64,000 nucleotides of DNA, from NCBI GenBank assembly GCA_027924585.1, contig BSBM01000179.1, positions 16,283,001-16,347,000 on the forward strand, written 5' to 3'. Source of the stretch: Larix kaempferi. Taxonomy: Eukaryota > Streptophyta > Pinopsida > Pinales > Pinaceae. This document shows positions 45,958-58,015 of this stretch, piece after piece. The notes beneath the pieces were generated by a model that did not search any database, was not told where the DNA came from, and was given only the letters and a program-made list of their open reading frames with translations. A program made the position numbers and the translations under genes. The stretch's first letter is position 1; each line of letters starts with the position of its first letter.

Positions 45958-47160
45958 TTACCCGACTAATGTGGCTAGCTGAACTACGCCACTGTTAGTA
46001 ACATGCATAATAGTATATGGCCCCAGCCAATGCATTTTAAAATTTCTAGGGAATTTCATAAATTTACTATCATACAAGAAGACAAGGTCTCCTACCTGAA
46101 AAGACTTGTTCTTGATGTGGTGATCATGCCATGATTTTTCTCTATCCTTCTGCACTTGTTGGTGAAAGCCTGCAATGAAGTGATCTTCCTCCAATCCAAC
46201 CAAGTGTACAATCCTTTCCTCTATTGTTTCTTCATCTTCCATGCCTATGAATGCAGCTATTCTTAAGCTTGGTACTATATACTCCATTGACATGATAGCT
46301 TCCTGTCCATAGGCCAACCTGAAAGGTGTATGGCCTGTCAACTTCTTACAATTTGTTCTATATGCCCATAATACAGTTGGTATGTGCAAATCCCAATCAT
46401 CCCTGTTTACTTTGCATACCTTTGTCAGCGCATTTTCCAGCACTTTGTTAAATGCTTCGACAATTTCATTGGCTTGAGGATGGTATGGTGTACTCTTTTG
46501 ATGACATATCTGAAATTCTTCAGTTAGTGCTTCAATGGTTCTGTTCAGGAAGTGAGTTCCTTGATCACTCATTAGAATTTTTGGGCATCCAAATCCGGTA
46601 AGGATGTTCTCAAAGATGAACTGTGCGGCAGTAGCTGTGCTACAGTCCTTCACTGGTTTTTCTTATGCCCATCTGGTGAGATAACTGTAGCAGTGATAAT
46701 ATACCTTGAACCAGTTCTCTTCCATGGTGGGTTAATAGGTCCCACAAAATCAATAGCCCACTTATCGAATGCTTGTAGAGTTAGTTACGGTCTTAATGGC
46801 ATTTCATCTCTGCGCGATGGCTTTCCTGTCCTCTGAAAAACATCACAACTTCGGCAATGTTCCTTTGAATCTTTATGGAGTGTAGGCCACCATAGCCCCG
46901 CTCTTAGTATCTTCTACGCAGTAGCTCTTCCTGTGTAGTGAACTCCTTCCACTCCTGAGTGTGCATCAACTAGTATGAATCCTTTTTCACGTTCTAGCAC
47001 ACATCTTTGCACTACTTTATATGGTCCTAACTTGTATAGATGTCCTGCGATGATGGTGAAGTTTGCTGCCTTTACTACTAGTTGCTTCTTCTGCTGTGTA
47101 GTGAACTTTGTGGGTGCCAACCCTGTAGTCAAGAATTCTACAATGTCTTTTTAAAAATCA
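45958..47160 (-). pseudogene. Element D integrase
   Basis: Ty3 integrase. The zinc domain has HSGVEGVHYTGRATA and CRSCDVFQRTGKP (~46840-46990). The core has KWAIDFVGPI, then [12 protein letters not shown] and the Glu of [13 protein letters not shown]. The C-terminal module contains [14 protein letters not shown] and [11 protein letters not shown]. No chromodomain is seen. Several stops (for example ~46920, ~46786 and ~46662) break the frame, two of them at expected Gln and one at an expected Glu codon. Confidence 0.82.
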
Positions 47161-47183
47161 TCTGCGATCTGAATAGAAAATAA

Positions 47184-47729
47184 CTACGCGTCAGGTAGAT
47201 TATCTTCGATATTTGTAGGTTCTTCGCCTAACTCAATTCTAGATAGATCATTAGGTCTCAAGTTCAACCTTCCTGGTTTAACAATGATCTCAAAGTCATA
47301 CTCCTGAAAGAGTAATAACCATCTGCATATTCTCCCCCCTAACACTGGCTTATTGACTAGGCACTTTAAAGTTGAATGGCCAGTAAACATGTAGAAGTGT
47401 GCACCTAGCAAATAGTGCCTGAATTTCTGCAGCACGTACACCATAGCTAGACCTTCTCTTTCTGTGGTTGTGTAATATTTTTCTGCTGAAGATAACTTCC
47501 TGCTTGAAAATGAAATGGGATGGTCAATGCCTCCCTCACTTGGCTTTGCTAGCACCACACCAAGTGCAATGGATGAAGCATCAACATGTACATGAAGTGG
47601 TTTGTTCCAATCTGGAAAAACTATAATAGGCGCAGTTACCATTTTATCTTTTAATGTATCCAATCCTATTTGGCATTCTTCGTTCCATATAAACTTCACT
47701 TCTTTCTTCAGAAGTTTCTCCATCGGCAC
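47184..47729 (-). pseudogene. Element D RNase H
   Basis: Typical Ty3 RNase H, which degrades the RNA strand during reverse transcription: HVDASSIALGVVL (first Asp), FSSRKLSSAEKYYTTTEREG (Glu), then FTGHSTLKCL, where the usual Asp in the TDH box reads G, and DLSRIE at the end. Open for 181 codons. Confidence 0.8.
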
Positions 47730-48971
47730 GGTTATCTATGCATAAACCTTAATGAACTTTCTGTAGTGCCCTGTATGTCCCAATGTAGTGCGAAGTTGCT
47801 TCACTGAGTTTGGTACTAAAGGTTCACACTAACTGCGATCTTCACAGAATCAACCATCAGACCCTGTTTACAGACAATGTGTCCCAACAGTATTCCATAG
47901 GGCACACAAAAGCTGCTTTTCTTCAAGTTCAGGGAAATATGATGTTGTCTACACTATGCCAACATCATTCTAAGGTTTGCATAATGGTTCTTTAATAAAC
48001 CAAATACAGTCCAATCATCAAAGTATACTTCTAGGAACTTATGAATAAAATCCTTGAATGCAACAACAACAGCTCTGGAAAATATAGCAGGTGCATTCTT
48101 CAAACCAAATGGCATAATTGTATACTGATATGATCCCCATTCAATAGAAAATGTGGTCTTATGCCTATTTGCTTCATCAATCCTGATTTGATGGTATCGA
48201 GAAAATCCATCAGTGAAAGAATATGCCTCATTTGCTCCAACATTGTCTAATAATTCATCTGTGAATGGAGTAGGAAATGGGTCATGTAGCAAAGCATCAT
48301 TTAGCTTTCTCATATATACACATATACTGATTTCTACTTTTGTTTTCTTATCATGGATAACCATAGGGCTTATCCATTTTGCTTCTTACAAGCTCAATGA
48401 TTCCCGCATCAACCATCTTGTCGACCCCTACCTTCACTCTTTATTTGTATATGGGATTCAATCGGTAAGGCCTCTGCATAATGGGCTTCACACCTGGCTT
48501 GATAGGTATTTTCATAACTCCCAAGTGGCCCAAAATGCCTTTCATTTTGAAGAACTTTGTTGGAAACAAATCTTGATACTCACGCAGAAGATCTACGATC
48601 TGCGCGACCGTTTCTTCATCCCAGTAATCCCCAATAGATGCGTACTTTGGTTCTTCACTTGTGCCAATGTTTACTTTTCTTATTTTGTCAGGGATACTTA
48701 AGTTTGGTATTTCTAATGGAGGTCCTTCTACGCCGTGTGCTCCCTCCAACTCAGGTATATTGATATTGTGTGGATCCTCATCATTGCTTTCCTCCTCCTC
48801 TTTTTCATCATCGCCCACTGTGAGGTTATAGAATTCTAACTGTTTTTCCCATTGTTGATATGCAGGCTGTATTGTGTCATAGAATATCTTGTTTTTGAGA
48901 ATCTTCAATGCTTCATTAATATTTGGACAATCATCCTCAAAGCTGAAGGTTCTCTGGATCTTCAAGGTCAT
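47730..48971 (-). pseudogene. Element D reverse transcriptase
   Basis: Ty3 RT. N-terminal IPIKPGVKPIMQRPYRLNP, then a frame slip near 48370-48440, then SICVYMRKLNDALLHDPFPT, YSFTDGFSRYHQI, IMPFGLKNAPAIF and the catalytic YFDDWTVF (YxDD box) near 48010-48030. The thumb and connection near 47730-47950 have further stops. Confidence 0.82.
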
Positions 48972-49037
48972 GACAGACTAGTCTGTTGTTCCTCTATGCA
49001 GCTCTGTATGCATGTACCAGTTCTTTGGAATCTGCTC

Positions 49038-49408
49038 CTCTAATTTGTGCACAAACAGATGGACCCACTATGCTTGCGGCCTATGTTCCCATTTCTTTGA
49101 ACAAATCTCTATGTGATCTCTTGGATTTGTTTGTCCATTATACTTTACTATTGTCAGCGCAACTTTCTCTATGAATCTGAGTTCCATCATGTGCTTGCAC
49201 TGATCCCATGTTGTTATATTATCCTTATGCACGTCCCACCATCTCGTAGGTGTAGCATGTAGTGCTGAATCTAATGCTGACAGCTTATATTCATTTGGAA
49301 TCACTGTATATTCTTGAAAAAATGCATGAATGCTAGTCAAGCCATCATAGGTAGGAATTGGACTTACCTCTGCTCCAACCCAGCATAGTGATTTTGTGAT
49401 CTACGCAC
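49038..49408 (-). pseudogene. Element D segment between protease and RT, gag-like
   Basis: A 90-codon frame (WWDVHKDNITTWDQCKHMMELRFI) resembles part of a retroelement capsid domain although it sits between protease and RT. It may be a normal linker of this family or a rearranged piece. Confidence 0.35.
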
Positions 49409-49409
49409 A

Positions 49410-49994
49410 TCACCTAGCAGATACTTCGTGCATTCTACTTTGCCAATTCTCCAATCCTGCGTCGGAGTCTGATATGAAAGAGCTGTCGCAGCGCCAACTC
49501 AACATTCCATCATCCATAGGATTGATGTAGTCGACATGATTCGCAGTCATCTTATAGATGCGATCAAGGTATTGTGCTATGGATTTGTCTTGTATTGGTT
49601 CACTATATCTTTCTCCTTGTGAAGGGTCCAAGGGTTCGATTACCCTAATATCCTGTCCTTCGAAGATTATCTTTTTGGTTTTCAGATTGATAATCGCGAG
49701 GTTATCCATCACCCAGTATATCCCCAATAATGATGGATATGGGTTACTGTCGTTGATGATCTCCTCAAAGTCTGTTGAACTTCTTACTCCATCAATGTCC
49801 ACAAGCACATTCGAGAGTCTTCCAAAGGGAATAACTTTTTGCTGATTTGCTAGTATTAATTGGATAGGTGACCATGATAACCATGGTTTCCCCATCTGTT
49901 TCCATGTATGCTTGGTCAAGACATTCAATGTTGATCCTAAGTCAAGGATGATCTCATCCATTTCATAGTCTCCAATCTGCGCATTGAGCCTCAT
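49410..49994 (-). pseudogene. Element D aspartic protease
   Basis: Retropepsin-like domain: MDEIILDLGSTLNVL carries the catalytic Asp but as D-L-G, where D-S/T-G is usual. NPYPSLLGIYWVMD would be the second conserved segment. It processes the polyprotein. 194 codons open. The changed triplet suggests loss of activity or a family variant. Confidence 0.68.
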
Positions 49995-50228
49995 TTATCA
50001 GCTTGTTCTCTTATGGCTCTTTATATGGTGAACTGCGTTATGAACATTAATCATTCCACTGCGTGGTTCATATTGGTTTAGTAAGTTCTACAATTCCACT
50101 AAAGCATCTTCGCTTTTCAGTAACTTCATACAGTTCCGAAGGAATTGCGCAACAAAAGTGCTTGTTTTTGCTGTGGTACATGTTTTGTCATATGTTCCTA
50201 GCATATCCTTCATATGTGTTGTTTCACT

Positions 50229-51760
50229 TCATAGTTTAACTCTTGGTGTCACAGGCTTTGATTCTTTGAAGGTCTCCCTTGCTTCTAAGAAGACTTCTTT
50301 GTTTCTGTCCAGATTGAAAGCAGGTGCTTTCCCAGTTGCTTTTCTTACCCAGACCCCTTCAGTAGGTGTCTTCTTAGCTTGGTGGTCTTCAGAAGTCGAG
50401 GCTTCTGGTTGTCTATCTCTTCCTATGGCAGTGCCACTTCTCATCACAACGTTAATGTTTGGATCTCTATTTCTTTCCTCTGTTGCGATCATCTGAATGT
50501 TCGGGTTCTTCCCTTCTTGTTTTCTCTCTTGCATTTTTGCTTGCAGAATCGGGCATGCCTCAATGACATGATCAAAAGATTTACAGTATCTATAGGTAGT
50601 ACAAGCATTGCTACAGTCTCTGGATAGATAACCAGGCTGACCACAGTTATAGCATATTATCTAACCTCTGCCTCTTCCTTGTGCTAGACCAGTGTTTCTT
50701 CCTCTTCCGTGGAATCCACCATGGCCTCTGTATGTGCCTTGATCATACTGCGTGTTATAATTGTGCTATGGTGTTTCTTCCTGAACTTTATAAACATCAT
50801 GCTTCCTTTATATCATGAGTTCGTATGCTCTATAGTTGGTATCATCATGGCCAACTGATTACAGAATGTGCAGTACAAATTCTTGGGTGTTTGCACATAC
50901 TTCTGGATCAAATAACAGTCTTCTGGGCGGTGTCCTCTAGTTCGACAAATCTCACACCATGGCCCTTGCTGTTGATTTAGTGGATTTGGTGCTCCACTAT
51001 CGAGATACTCTTTACATAGAGGGAAACATTCATTATTGTGTCCTTATCACTTGAATCTTGTACCCCAGACTTCTTCTCTGGTTTCGTTTCCCTTCTTTAT
51101 GTCTTGTAATTGTAGTGTTAGGTTTGCTAGATGGTTCTGGATCTGAACCATTCCTGTGCTAGTATCTCCTATTGGCAAAGCCTCTAGTTTCATCACGATC
51201 TCCAGGGCCTCTGCTTGTGAAGCAACCGTCTGTTGCATCAATGGTAGTCTAATGTGTGGCAACATCACAACGATAAACCACTCTTGGTGCTATTGCGGTG
51301 CAATGTCAAAAATAACATGATCTAACAATGTTTTAAACTTCTGGTCAAATTACCATACTGACTCAGTCATTTTCTGCTTAATCTCTTTTAGTTATGTGAT
51401 ACATTCTGACTTTGATGTAGGTTTCTTGAACTCTCTTAAGAGGGAAGCCTTGATATCCACTATAGTTCTATTATTTCCAACATAATACTTCATAAACCAG
51501 TTCAAGGCTTTACCCCTGAATGTAGTGATGAGCTGTGCTTGCTTAACAGCATCATCCTGGACTTGCTTAAAGTTCCACATGGCTTCACACATAAACCAAT
51601 GTTGCTCAGGGTCTTCTAGACTAGTTCCTTTAAATATCGACAGTTTAATATCATTTGTCATTCTCCTTCTCGGAGGCGCAGTGTTCTGTGATGTGTTAGG
51701 GATACTATTGCGCAGAATGTTCTGAGTCAGAATGTTCTGAGTACTCATGCCTGCGATGTT
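50229..51760 (-). pseudogene. Element D gag, main part
   Basis: Ty3 gag. KLSIFKGTSLEDPEQHWFMC and FRGKALNWFMKYYV are the capsid core, followed by a QHQEWF..LPHIRLPLMQQ-type segment and a helix-rich region. Zinc knuckles: CEICRTRGHRPEDC near 50940 and CYNCGQPGYLSRDC near 50630-50660. A basic, polar C-terminus follows. Stops within it (TAA/TAG after CIT, ESVW, IAPQ and in the knuckle linker) are almost all at expected Gln positions. Confidence 0.78.
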
Positions 51761-52097
51761 AATACTATTGATGTTCTGTAGATTAGCAGTATTGTCAATT
51801 CATGGGTTCTGTGGAGTGATAGGCTGATAGGTAGCTACACGAGGTTCTATCTGGCTATCAGGCTCAACTTGAAACTTAGTGTGTATGCAAAGTTCATGTT
51901 CACTAGGATTCTTCTCGGTGGTATACTTCTCTATTTTTCAACTTCTTAAATTGTATGTATCTTCTTCAGTGTCGTTGTATGTGTTATTGACCATTACAAA
52001 TTCAAAAACTTCTAGGTATCTTACTGCATTCTTAAAACACCTTTCTCAGCTAAAAGCATTTTGATATATAAACTCAGATTGTTCAGACACTTACCTC

Positions 52098-52503
52098 TGA
52101 ATCATTTGAAGAACTCTACTTCTACTGCGCTGTAGGACTTCAAGGTGTCCACAACGAACTCTGTAATGTATCCCTGTAGGATATTGTCAACCCAAAATTT
52201 GACTGCTCACGAGAGTGGACTATATACTACTTTAAGTCTCTGAATGATATTTGGGGTCCATTCGGTAGGCACTGCTTCTTGGAAGTAGTTTTTGCATTCT
52301 ACTAACCTTGACAACCAATCGTATAGTTCATTGTTGAAACATACAGAGAAAATTTCATAAATGTCCGCCCACAGATATCTCTCCAACCATTCTACATCTG
52401 AGAAACACGGATGCCTATTCTCTTTTCTTGCAAACTCCCTTTCTATCTTGTCCACCTAGTTCCATATTTATGTTTTGTCTGGATTCCAATTTTCGGTGCT
52501 CAT
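52098..52503 (-). pseudogene. Element D gag N-terminal exon
   Basis: ATG at 52503, only 31 bp inside the LTR edge. The frame reads VDKIEREFARKENRHPCFSD and onward for ~130 codons with stops at two expected Gln and one expected Arg codon. A good splice donor, CAGAG/GTAAGT on the minus strand near 52098, suggests that this exon is spliced to the main gag part. Confidence 0.5.
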
Positions 52504-52533
52504 CACCAGTTAAAGTGTGGAAACAGAACCATT

Positions 52534-53102
52534 TGTTGTCTCATATATTATTCTTTCGCTTTTCAAGATAGACCCAGGTTCTGCGCGGTTCAGGGAACCA
52601 ACAAAACCCCTTTTCACAAGCCCTTTCGGCAACAGTCTGCGAGCAGATTGAGGTCTCACCCGAGGCAAAGTTATGGGGAGGTTGCAGAATCAAGTTTCCA
52701 CAAACGGGTGATGCGCAGCTTGATATATTGGGGGATTGCACAAATTTCACCTACTTCACGACTGTTACTTATACAATAGTGCATCCAAGGACTGCGTAGC
52801 TCGGAATCGCTACTCGACAAAAGGACAATGCAACTTAAGACTGCGCTTCCTCTTCTACAATCGTATATCTTCGATAGACTTTACTTAGTGTATATTACAC
52901 ATTAAACAGTATATCAGACTATGCATTTCATAGACTTATGCAATATGATGAACTACTATGCAATTGCGCACTTCCGGTGCCGCGCTTCAAGGAATCGCAC
53001 TATACAGACTTCGATGATTTAAGTGGTTATCCGATTATCTCATGCATTTGTTAAGTTCATAAATACTTGTGCATTCAGCCTTTACTCATCTATGCTCAAT
53101 AC
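52534..53102 (-). repeat. 5' LTR of element D, first segment
   Basis: Starts TGTTGTCTC at 52534 and matches 28581-29150. It is broken at 53102 by copia C, whose TSD copy AATAC is 53098-53102; the LTR resumes at 58626. The adjacent internal sequence (minus strand AATGGTTCTGTTTCC) should include the primer site, but I could not assign the tRNA. Confidence 0.9.
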
Positions 53103-53707
53103 TGTTGATGTATATGTAACTTCGGAATGTATTTCATCTATGTATTTCATATATATTTATTGTACCCTTATTAGAGATGTGTTATTCCTCTATAAGGAAG
53201 TGTCGTCATGTGGATTGACAAGAGTCGCAAGTGTGTGTACTTGCCGATGGGTTATTAGACCACCATGTGTGGGGTCGTCCTTGAAATATATATTATATTG
53301 TGGATGTACCTAGCTAGACAAGTCGGCCCCATAAGGTCATTGGGAAAATAGGTTAGTATAAATAGAGATCAGGAGATCTCTATTTAGATCATTCGGAAAG
53401 TCATCTCTCTCTCACTCAGAAAGTGGCGCACTAGTGAGGAGGAGGATCATCTACTTCTAGGAGACTATCTCATGTCTATTTTGGTTGTACTTTGGTTGAT
53501 CCATTGCTCTCTCTATCTCTGAAGAAGTTGTGGGGTTTTTCACCTTAGGGTTTTCCCCACGGAAACTCTGTGTCTCTTGTCTCTCATGCTTTTGATTCAT
53601 GTGATGCTTGTCATGCTTATTGTGATTGTTATGCATTGATATACTGTATATGTTATTCTCTCAGTGAATATCCTAGAGTATTGTGAATTAATTCTCAAAT
53701 ATTAACA
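53103..53707 (+). repeat. 5' LTR of copia C
   Basis: TGTTGATG to ATTAACA. TATA box TATAAATAG at 53357-53365. The primer site TGGTATCAGAGCT follows at 53708-53720. Confidence 0.96.
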
Positions 53708-53720
53708 TGGTATCAGAGCT
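53708..53720 (+). promoter_or_regulatory. Primer binding site of copia C
   Basis: TGGTATCAGAGCT, initiator tRNA-Met type, directly at the LTR edge. Confidence 0.92.
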
Positions 53721-54281
53721 AACCTGAGAAGAAGACATTTTGCAGTGACGAAAACTTGAGTTTCTTGTTTATTGGGTTTCTCTCCACAGATTTTGGAAAA
53801 GCAGTATAGTAGATTGACTCTGCCGATCAAGGAGAATCTATCTGTCTAATCAGAATTCAATTCTGAGAATTTTCAGATTTGGCCCTAAAAATTAGGGTTT
53901 CCACAAAAATAGGAATTTCTGAAATCTGAAGACATAGCTGGAAGCTCCTTGCAAAAATCGAAGTTTAGAGCCTTGGATCGAGATTTTTGGCTGGGTAGAT
54001 CTCCGGAAAACTCAAACCCTAATTCAGGGCTCTCCCTAGTGAACCCTGGAGGACAAAAAGGAAAATTTGAAGGGTAAAGCTTTACTGATCTCAAATTCTG
54101 AATACACTAGGTTGATCAGCTCATCAAGGCACATCTTTCTATCCTTTCAGAAAATTGAAATTCACATTTTGAATTTTTAGGGTTTTTTCGACAAACCCTA
54201 ATCCGAGACCAGATCCAGTTTTCAGCATTTCAAGTGGTAAGACCTAAATCTTTTCTATTTCCATTTGAAGTACTCTTTAAG

Positions 54282-55250
54282 ATGTCTCACCACACCAAGC
54301 TTGAGGATAAGCTTGAAGGAGCTGATAACTTCCGAGCTTGGAAGTATAGGATTGGGTTAATCCTGGAAGAGAATGAGTTGGACTCATATGTAAAAGAAGA
54401 CATCCCTATCCCAGAGGATGAAGAGGCTAAGGTATTGCATAAGAAAAACTTGGTCAAGGCAAAGAGAATCATTGCTGATTCTATCAAAGACCATCTCATA
54501 CCCCATCTGTCTTCTCTAAAGACACCCAAGGAGATGTTTGACTCTTTGACCAAGCTATTTGGAGGGAAGAACATAAATCGGAAGATGACCCTGCGGAACC
54601 AATTGAAAGGAGTAAAGTTTCAGAATGGAGAAACCATTCAATCTTATTTTTCAAGGGTCTCCCAGATCAAGGAACAACTAGAAGCAGTGGATGAAATGGT
54701 GGAGAATGGTGAAGTGGTGATGACCACTCTAAATGGCCTACCCAGGTCATGGGATTCCTTTATTCAACGAATTTGTGCAAGGAAGAAGTTGATCTCCTTC
54801 AACAGATTGCGGGAAGAATGATCTCAAGAAGAAGCTAGGCTTGTAGCTCGAGAAGAAAAGATGGGAAATGAAGATCAAGCTCTCACATCACATGCCAAGA
54901 AAGGCAAGTCCAAGAAGGAATCATCTCATAACAGAAGATTCTCACACCACCATTATCATAAAGATAAGAAAGATCTCAGATGCTTCAATTGCAATGAGAA
55001 GGGACACTTTGCTTCAGATTGTCCCAAGAAGAAGAAAGACAACAACAACAACTTCAATAAGAAGAAGAAGAATAACAAAAGAAGATATCATGCTCATGCT
55101 GCCGAAGATGATGAACCCCCAAAGAAGAAGGCTAGGGAATAAAGTGATAGTGATGATGACTCATAAAGTGAAGAAGAATATGTTCTAATTTCTGCTCTCA
55201 CAGGTACTATCTCCCATGGTTGTAATGATTGGTTGATTGATAGTGGGGCT
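54282..55250 (+). pseudogene. Copia C gag
   Basis: Starts MSHHTKLEDKLEGADNFRAW at 54282, after a ~560-bp leader. Contains MVENGEVVMTTLNGLPRSWD and the zinc knuckle CFNCNEKGHFASDC, then a Lys/Asn tail and acidic SDSDDDS. One reading frame throughout, with TGA at 54819-54821 (Cys in A) and TAA at ~55140 and ~55165 (Glu and Ser in A). Confidence 0.9.
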
Positions 55251-56322
55251 TCCAAACACATGACTGGGTTTAAGGAATCTTTTGTGAATCTATCTGAACA
55301 TGAATCACCCCATAAGGTGAAACTTGGGGATGATTATCAATACCCAATCAAAGGAAGTGGTGAAGCCTCCTAAAACCTAGATTCTGGAAAATCTTTGAAG
55401 ATGAAAGAAGTCCTTTATGTACCTAGCCTCAAGAAGAACTTACTCTCCATCTCTGCATTGGATGCAAAAGGTATGAGGGTTGCATTTGTGGATGGCCAAG
55501 TCCTAATGTGGCCAAAGCGAAAGAACATAGATGATGCAGTAGTGATTGGAGAGCAAGAGGGAGGTTTGTATAAATTGAAGGGACAACCTGAACATGCCAT
55601 GGTACATGAATCCATGGAGCCAAGTGAACTTTGGCATAGAAGACTTACTCATATGCACTATAGGGCACTTCCAATTGCAAGCAAGGCTGTAGAGGGTCTT
55701 CCTGAAATCAAGACCAAACATGAAGGTGTTTGCAAAGGATGTGCAAAAGGTAAGAACATTAAGAAGGCTTTCCCAAGCAGTGAAAGCAAGGCAAAAGACA
55801 TCCTGGAAGTCATCCACTCAGATGTATGTGGTCCTATGTCATCCAGTTCTCTGAGTGGGTATGTTTACTATGTCTCATTTATTGATGACTTCTCCAGGAA
55901 GACTTGGGTATAATTCTTGAAGAGAAAAGATGAGGTGTTTGATAAATTCAATGAATTCAAAACCTTGATGGAGAATCAAACTGACAAGAAGATCAAAACA
56001 TTCAGATCCGACAATGGTGGAGAATTCACCTCAGGTGACTTCAAGAAGCTTTGTAGTGATTCAGGGATTAAGAGGGAGTTGACTGCTCCTTATAATCCTC
56101 AACAGAATGGAGTTGCAGAAAGGAAGAACGGAACAATCATGGAAGCAGTAAGGGCAATGCTGCATGACCAGGATCTACCTATGCATCTATGGGTAGAAGC
56201 AGTTAGAACAGCTGTATATGTGTAGAACAAAACACCCCACAAGATATTGGATAACAAGACACCAGAAGAGGTCTTTTCTGGTAAGAAACCTGAAGTCAGC
56301 CATCTCAGAATATTTGGTTGTC
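55200..56322 (+). pseudogene. Copia C protease and truncated integrase
   Basis: Protease DWLIDSGASKHM (~55230-55265), integrase zinc domain HRRLTHMHYRAL/GVCKGCAKGK, core HSDVCGPM, FRSDNGGEF and the Glu of NPQQNGVAERKN. Same frame as gag. TAA at ~55371 and ~55911 replace Tyr codons of A, and TAG at ~56222 a His. The frame ends at the deletion junction 56317-56322 (TTGTCC). Confidence 0.88.
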
Positions 56323-56620
56323 CGAGAACCTAGTGTTTCATGACAGGTCGAAACACATAGAGATCAAATATCACTATATCAAAGATATGGTGCAGAGAGG
56401 AGCTGTGAAGCTCCTATATGTTGCGACGGACGAGCAGATTGCAGATGTGCTAATGAAGCCACTAGCCAGGGTGAAGTTAGAGTACTTCAGAGAGAGGCTT
56501 GGTGTTCTTCGGATTGATGACACTTCGAGGAAGAAGGGATGGACACATTTCCTGAATCCATTCCAAGCATGTTGGAAGGAGGATCCTTCACATGGCTGTG
56601 GATGTAAGCGCTGGATGATG
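56317..56620 (+). pseudogene. Copia C RNase H C-terminus after deletion
   Basis: Directly after TTGTCC the sequence continues as the RNase H end of A (FHDRSKHIEIKYHYIKDMVQ, EQIADVLMKPLARVKLEYF) in a different frame. It keeps CAG where A has TAG. The natural end of pol is not clear because the 3' repeats stay open to 56884. Confidence 0.85.
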
Positions 56621-57720
56621 AGCATTAGGATGATGTTCTGGTTTCTGCTTTGTATGATCAGTTGGATCATTTTTATATGTATATGTATGTACGCATTATG
56701 TTGGATGCTGGATATGATCAGTTGGATCATTTATATGTATGTACGCATCATGTTGGATGTTGGATATGATCGGTTGGATCATGTGTATGTATTTTGTATA
56801 AGCATCATGTTGGATGCTTGGACCATGTATCTGTATATGTATCAGGTGGATACATTGTATCATCAGGTAGATCATGTATGTTGATATGTATCATGTATTT
56901 GTATTTGTATTTGGATCAGGTGGATACACTGTATGATCAGGTGGATCATGTATGATGATATGTATCAGGTAGATACTTGGTATGCATCAGGTAGATGCAT
57001 TGTATGATCAGGATGATCATGGATGATGAGCTTCAAGATGTTGCTCCAGATGACATGCAGCAGGATGTTGCAGTGATGATGATCAGGATGATCATGTGTA
57101 CATCAGGATGATGTATGGTGAGTATCAGGTTGATACTCTGTGGCTGTGGAACAGGTTGTGCAGATAAGCATGTAATTTGTGCCCTGGGAGATTTGCAGAT
57201 AGTCTTTCGAGGTTTTTCCTATGGCATGTAATTTGTACCCTGCGATATCTGGCAAATGCTCTTTCGAGGTTTTGCTTGGGAGGACATATAATTTGTTCCC
57301 TGGGAGATCTGTAGATAATCTTTTGAGGTTTTTCCTATGGCATGTAATTTGTGCCCTAGGATATCTAGCAAATGCTCTTTTGAGGTTTTGTCCTATGGCA
57401 TGTAATTTGTGCCCTGGGAGATCCGATAGGTTGAGTCATGTGCTCGTAATCAGTCCTGGGATGCTCTTTCGAGGTTTTGCCATGACCACATGTAATTTGT
57501 GCCCTGGGAGATCCGATAGGTTGAGCCTTGTGCTCATAATCAATCCTAGGATGCTCTTTCGAGGTTTTGTGGTGACCACATGTAATTTGTGCCCTGGGAG
57601 ATCCGATAGGTTGAGCCTTGTGCTCGTAATCAATCCTGGGATTCTCTTTTGAGGTTTTGTGGTGGGGTCACATGTAATAAGTCCTGGAGGTCTGGATAGG
57701 ATGAAAAAGGCCTCAAATGC
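56620..57720 (+). repeat. 3' non-coding repeats of copia C
   Basis: 56620-57160 is made of degenerate GATCAGGTGGATCATGTATG-type repeats rich in TGATCA. 57160-57700 has about eight units of 50-80 bp with GGCATGTAATTTGTGCCCTG, AGATCCGATAGGTTGAG and CTTTCGAGGTTTTG. Both arrays exist in A, so they are a family trait. Open frames across them are artefacts. Confidence 0.85.
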
Positions 57721-58015
57721 TCTTTAGTGTTCTTTCCAGTCAAGAGACTCTTTTAAGGTTTTGTGACGCACGTAATCAGTCCTAAGATTTCCACAGTATG
57801 GCCAGTGATGATGAAGACCTGCAGGTGGTGGGCCTACATCCAGTATGAAAAAGGACTGGCTCTTTAGAACTTCCTATGACGAGTAGAGTCAGAGATTGGT
57901 TGAGATAGCAGCAGCAGTGACGATGATGATGACGATGCATCGATGACGATGATCTCGAGAAGAAGACTTGTCTAGCAGATCTGTGTCGAGAAATACCTTC
58001 CTAGTTAAGAGGGAG

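Noticed and set aside
6484-52503. Altered genetic code with TAA/TAG read as glutamine
   Set aside because: Stops in copia A and C also replace Tyr, Ser, Glu, Gly, Cys and His codons, the elements also carry frameshifts and deletions, and one TAG in A is CAG in C. Decay explains all of this.
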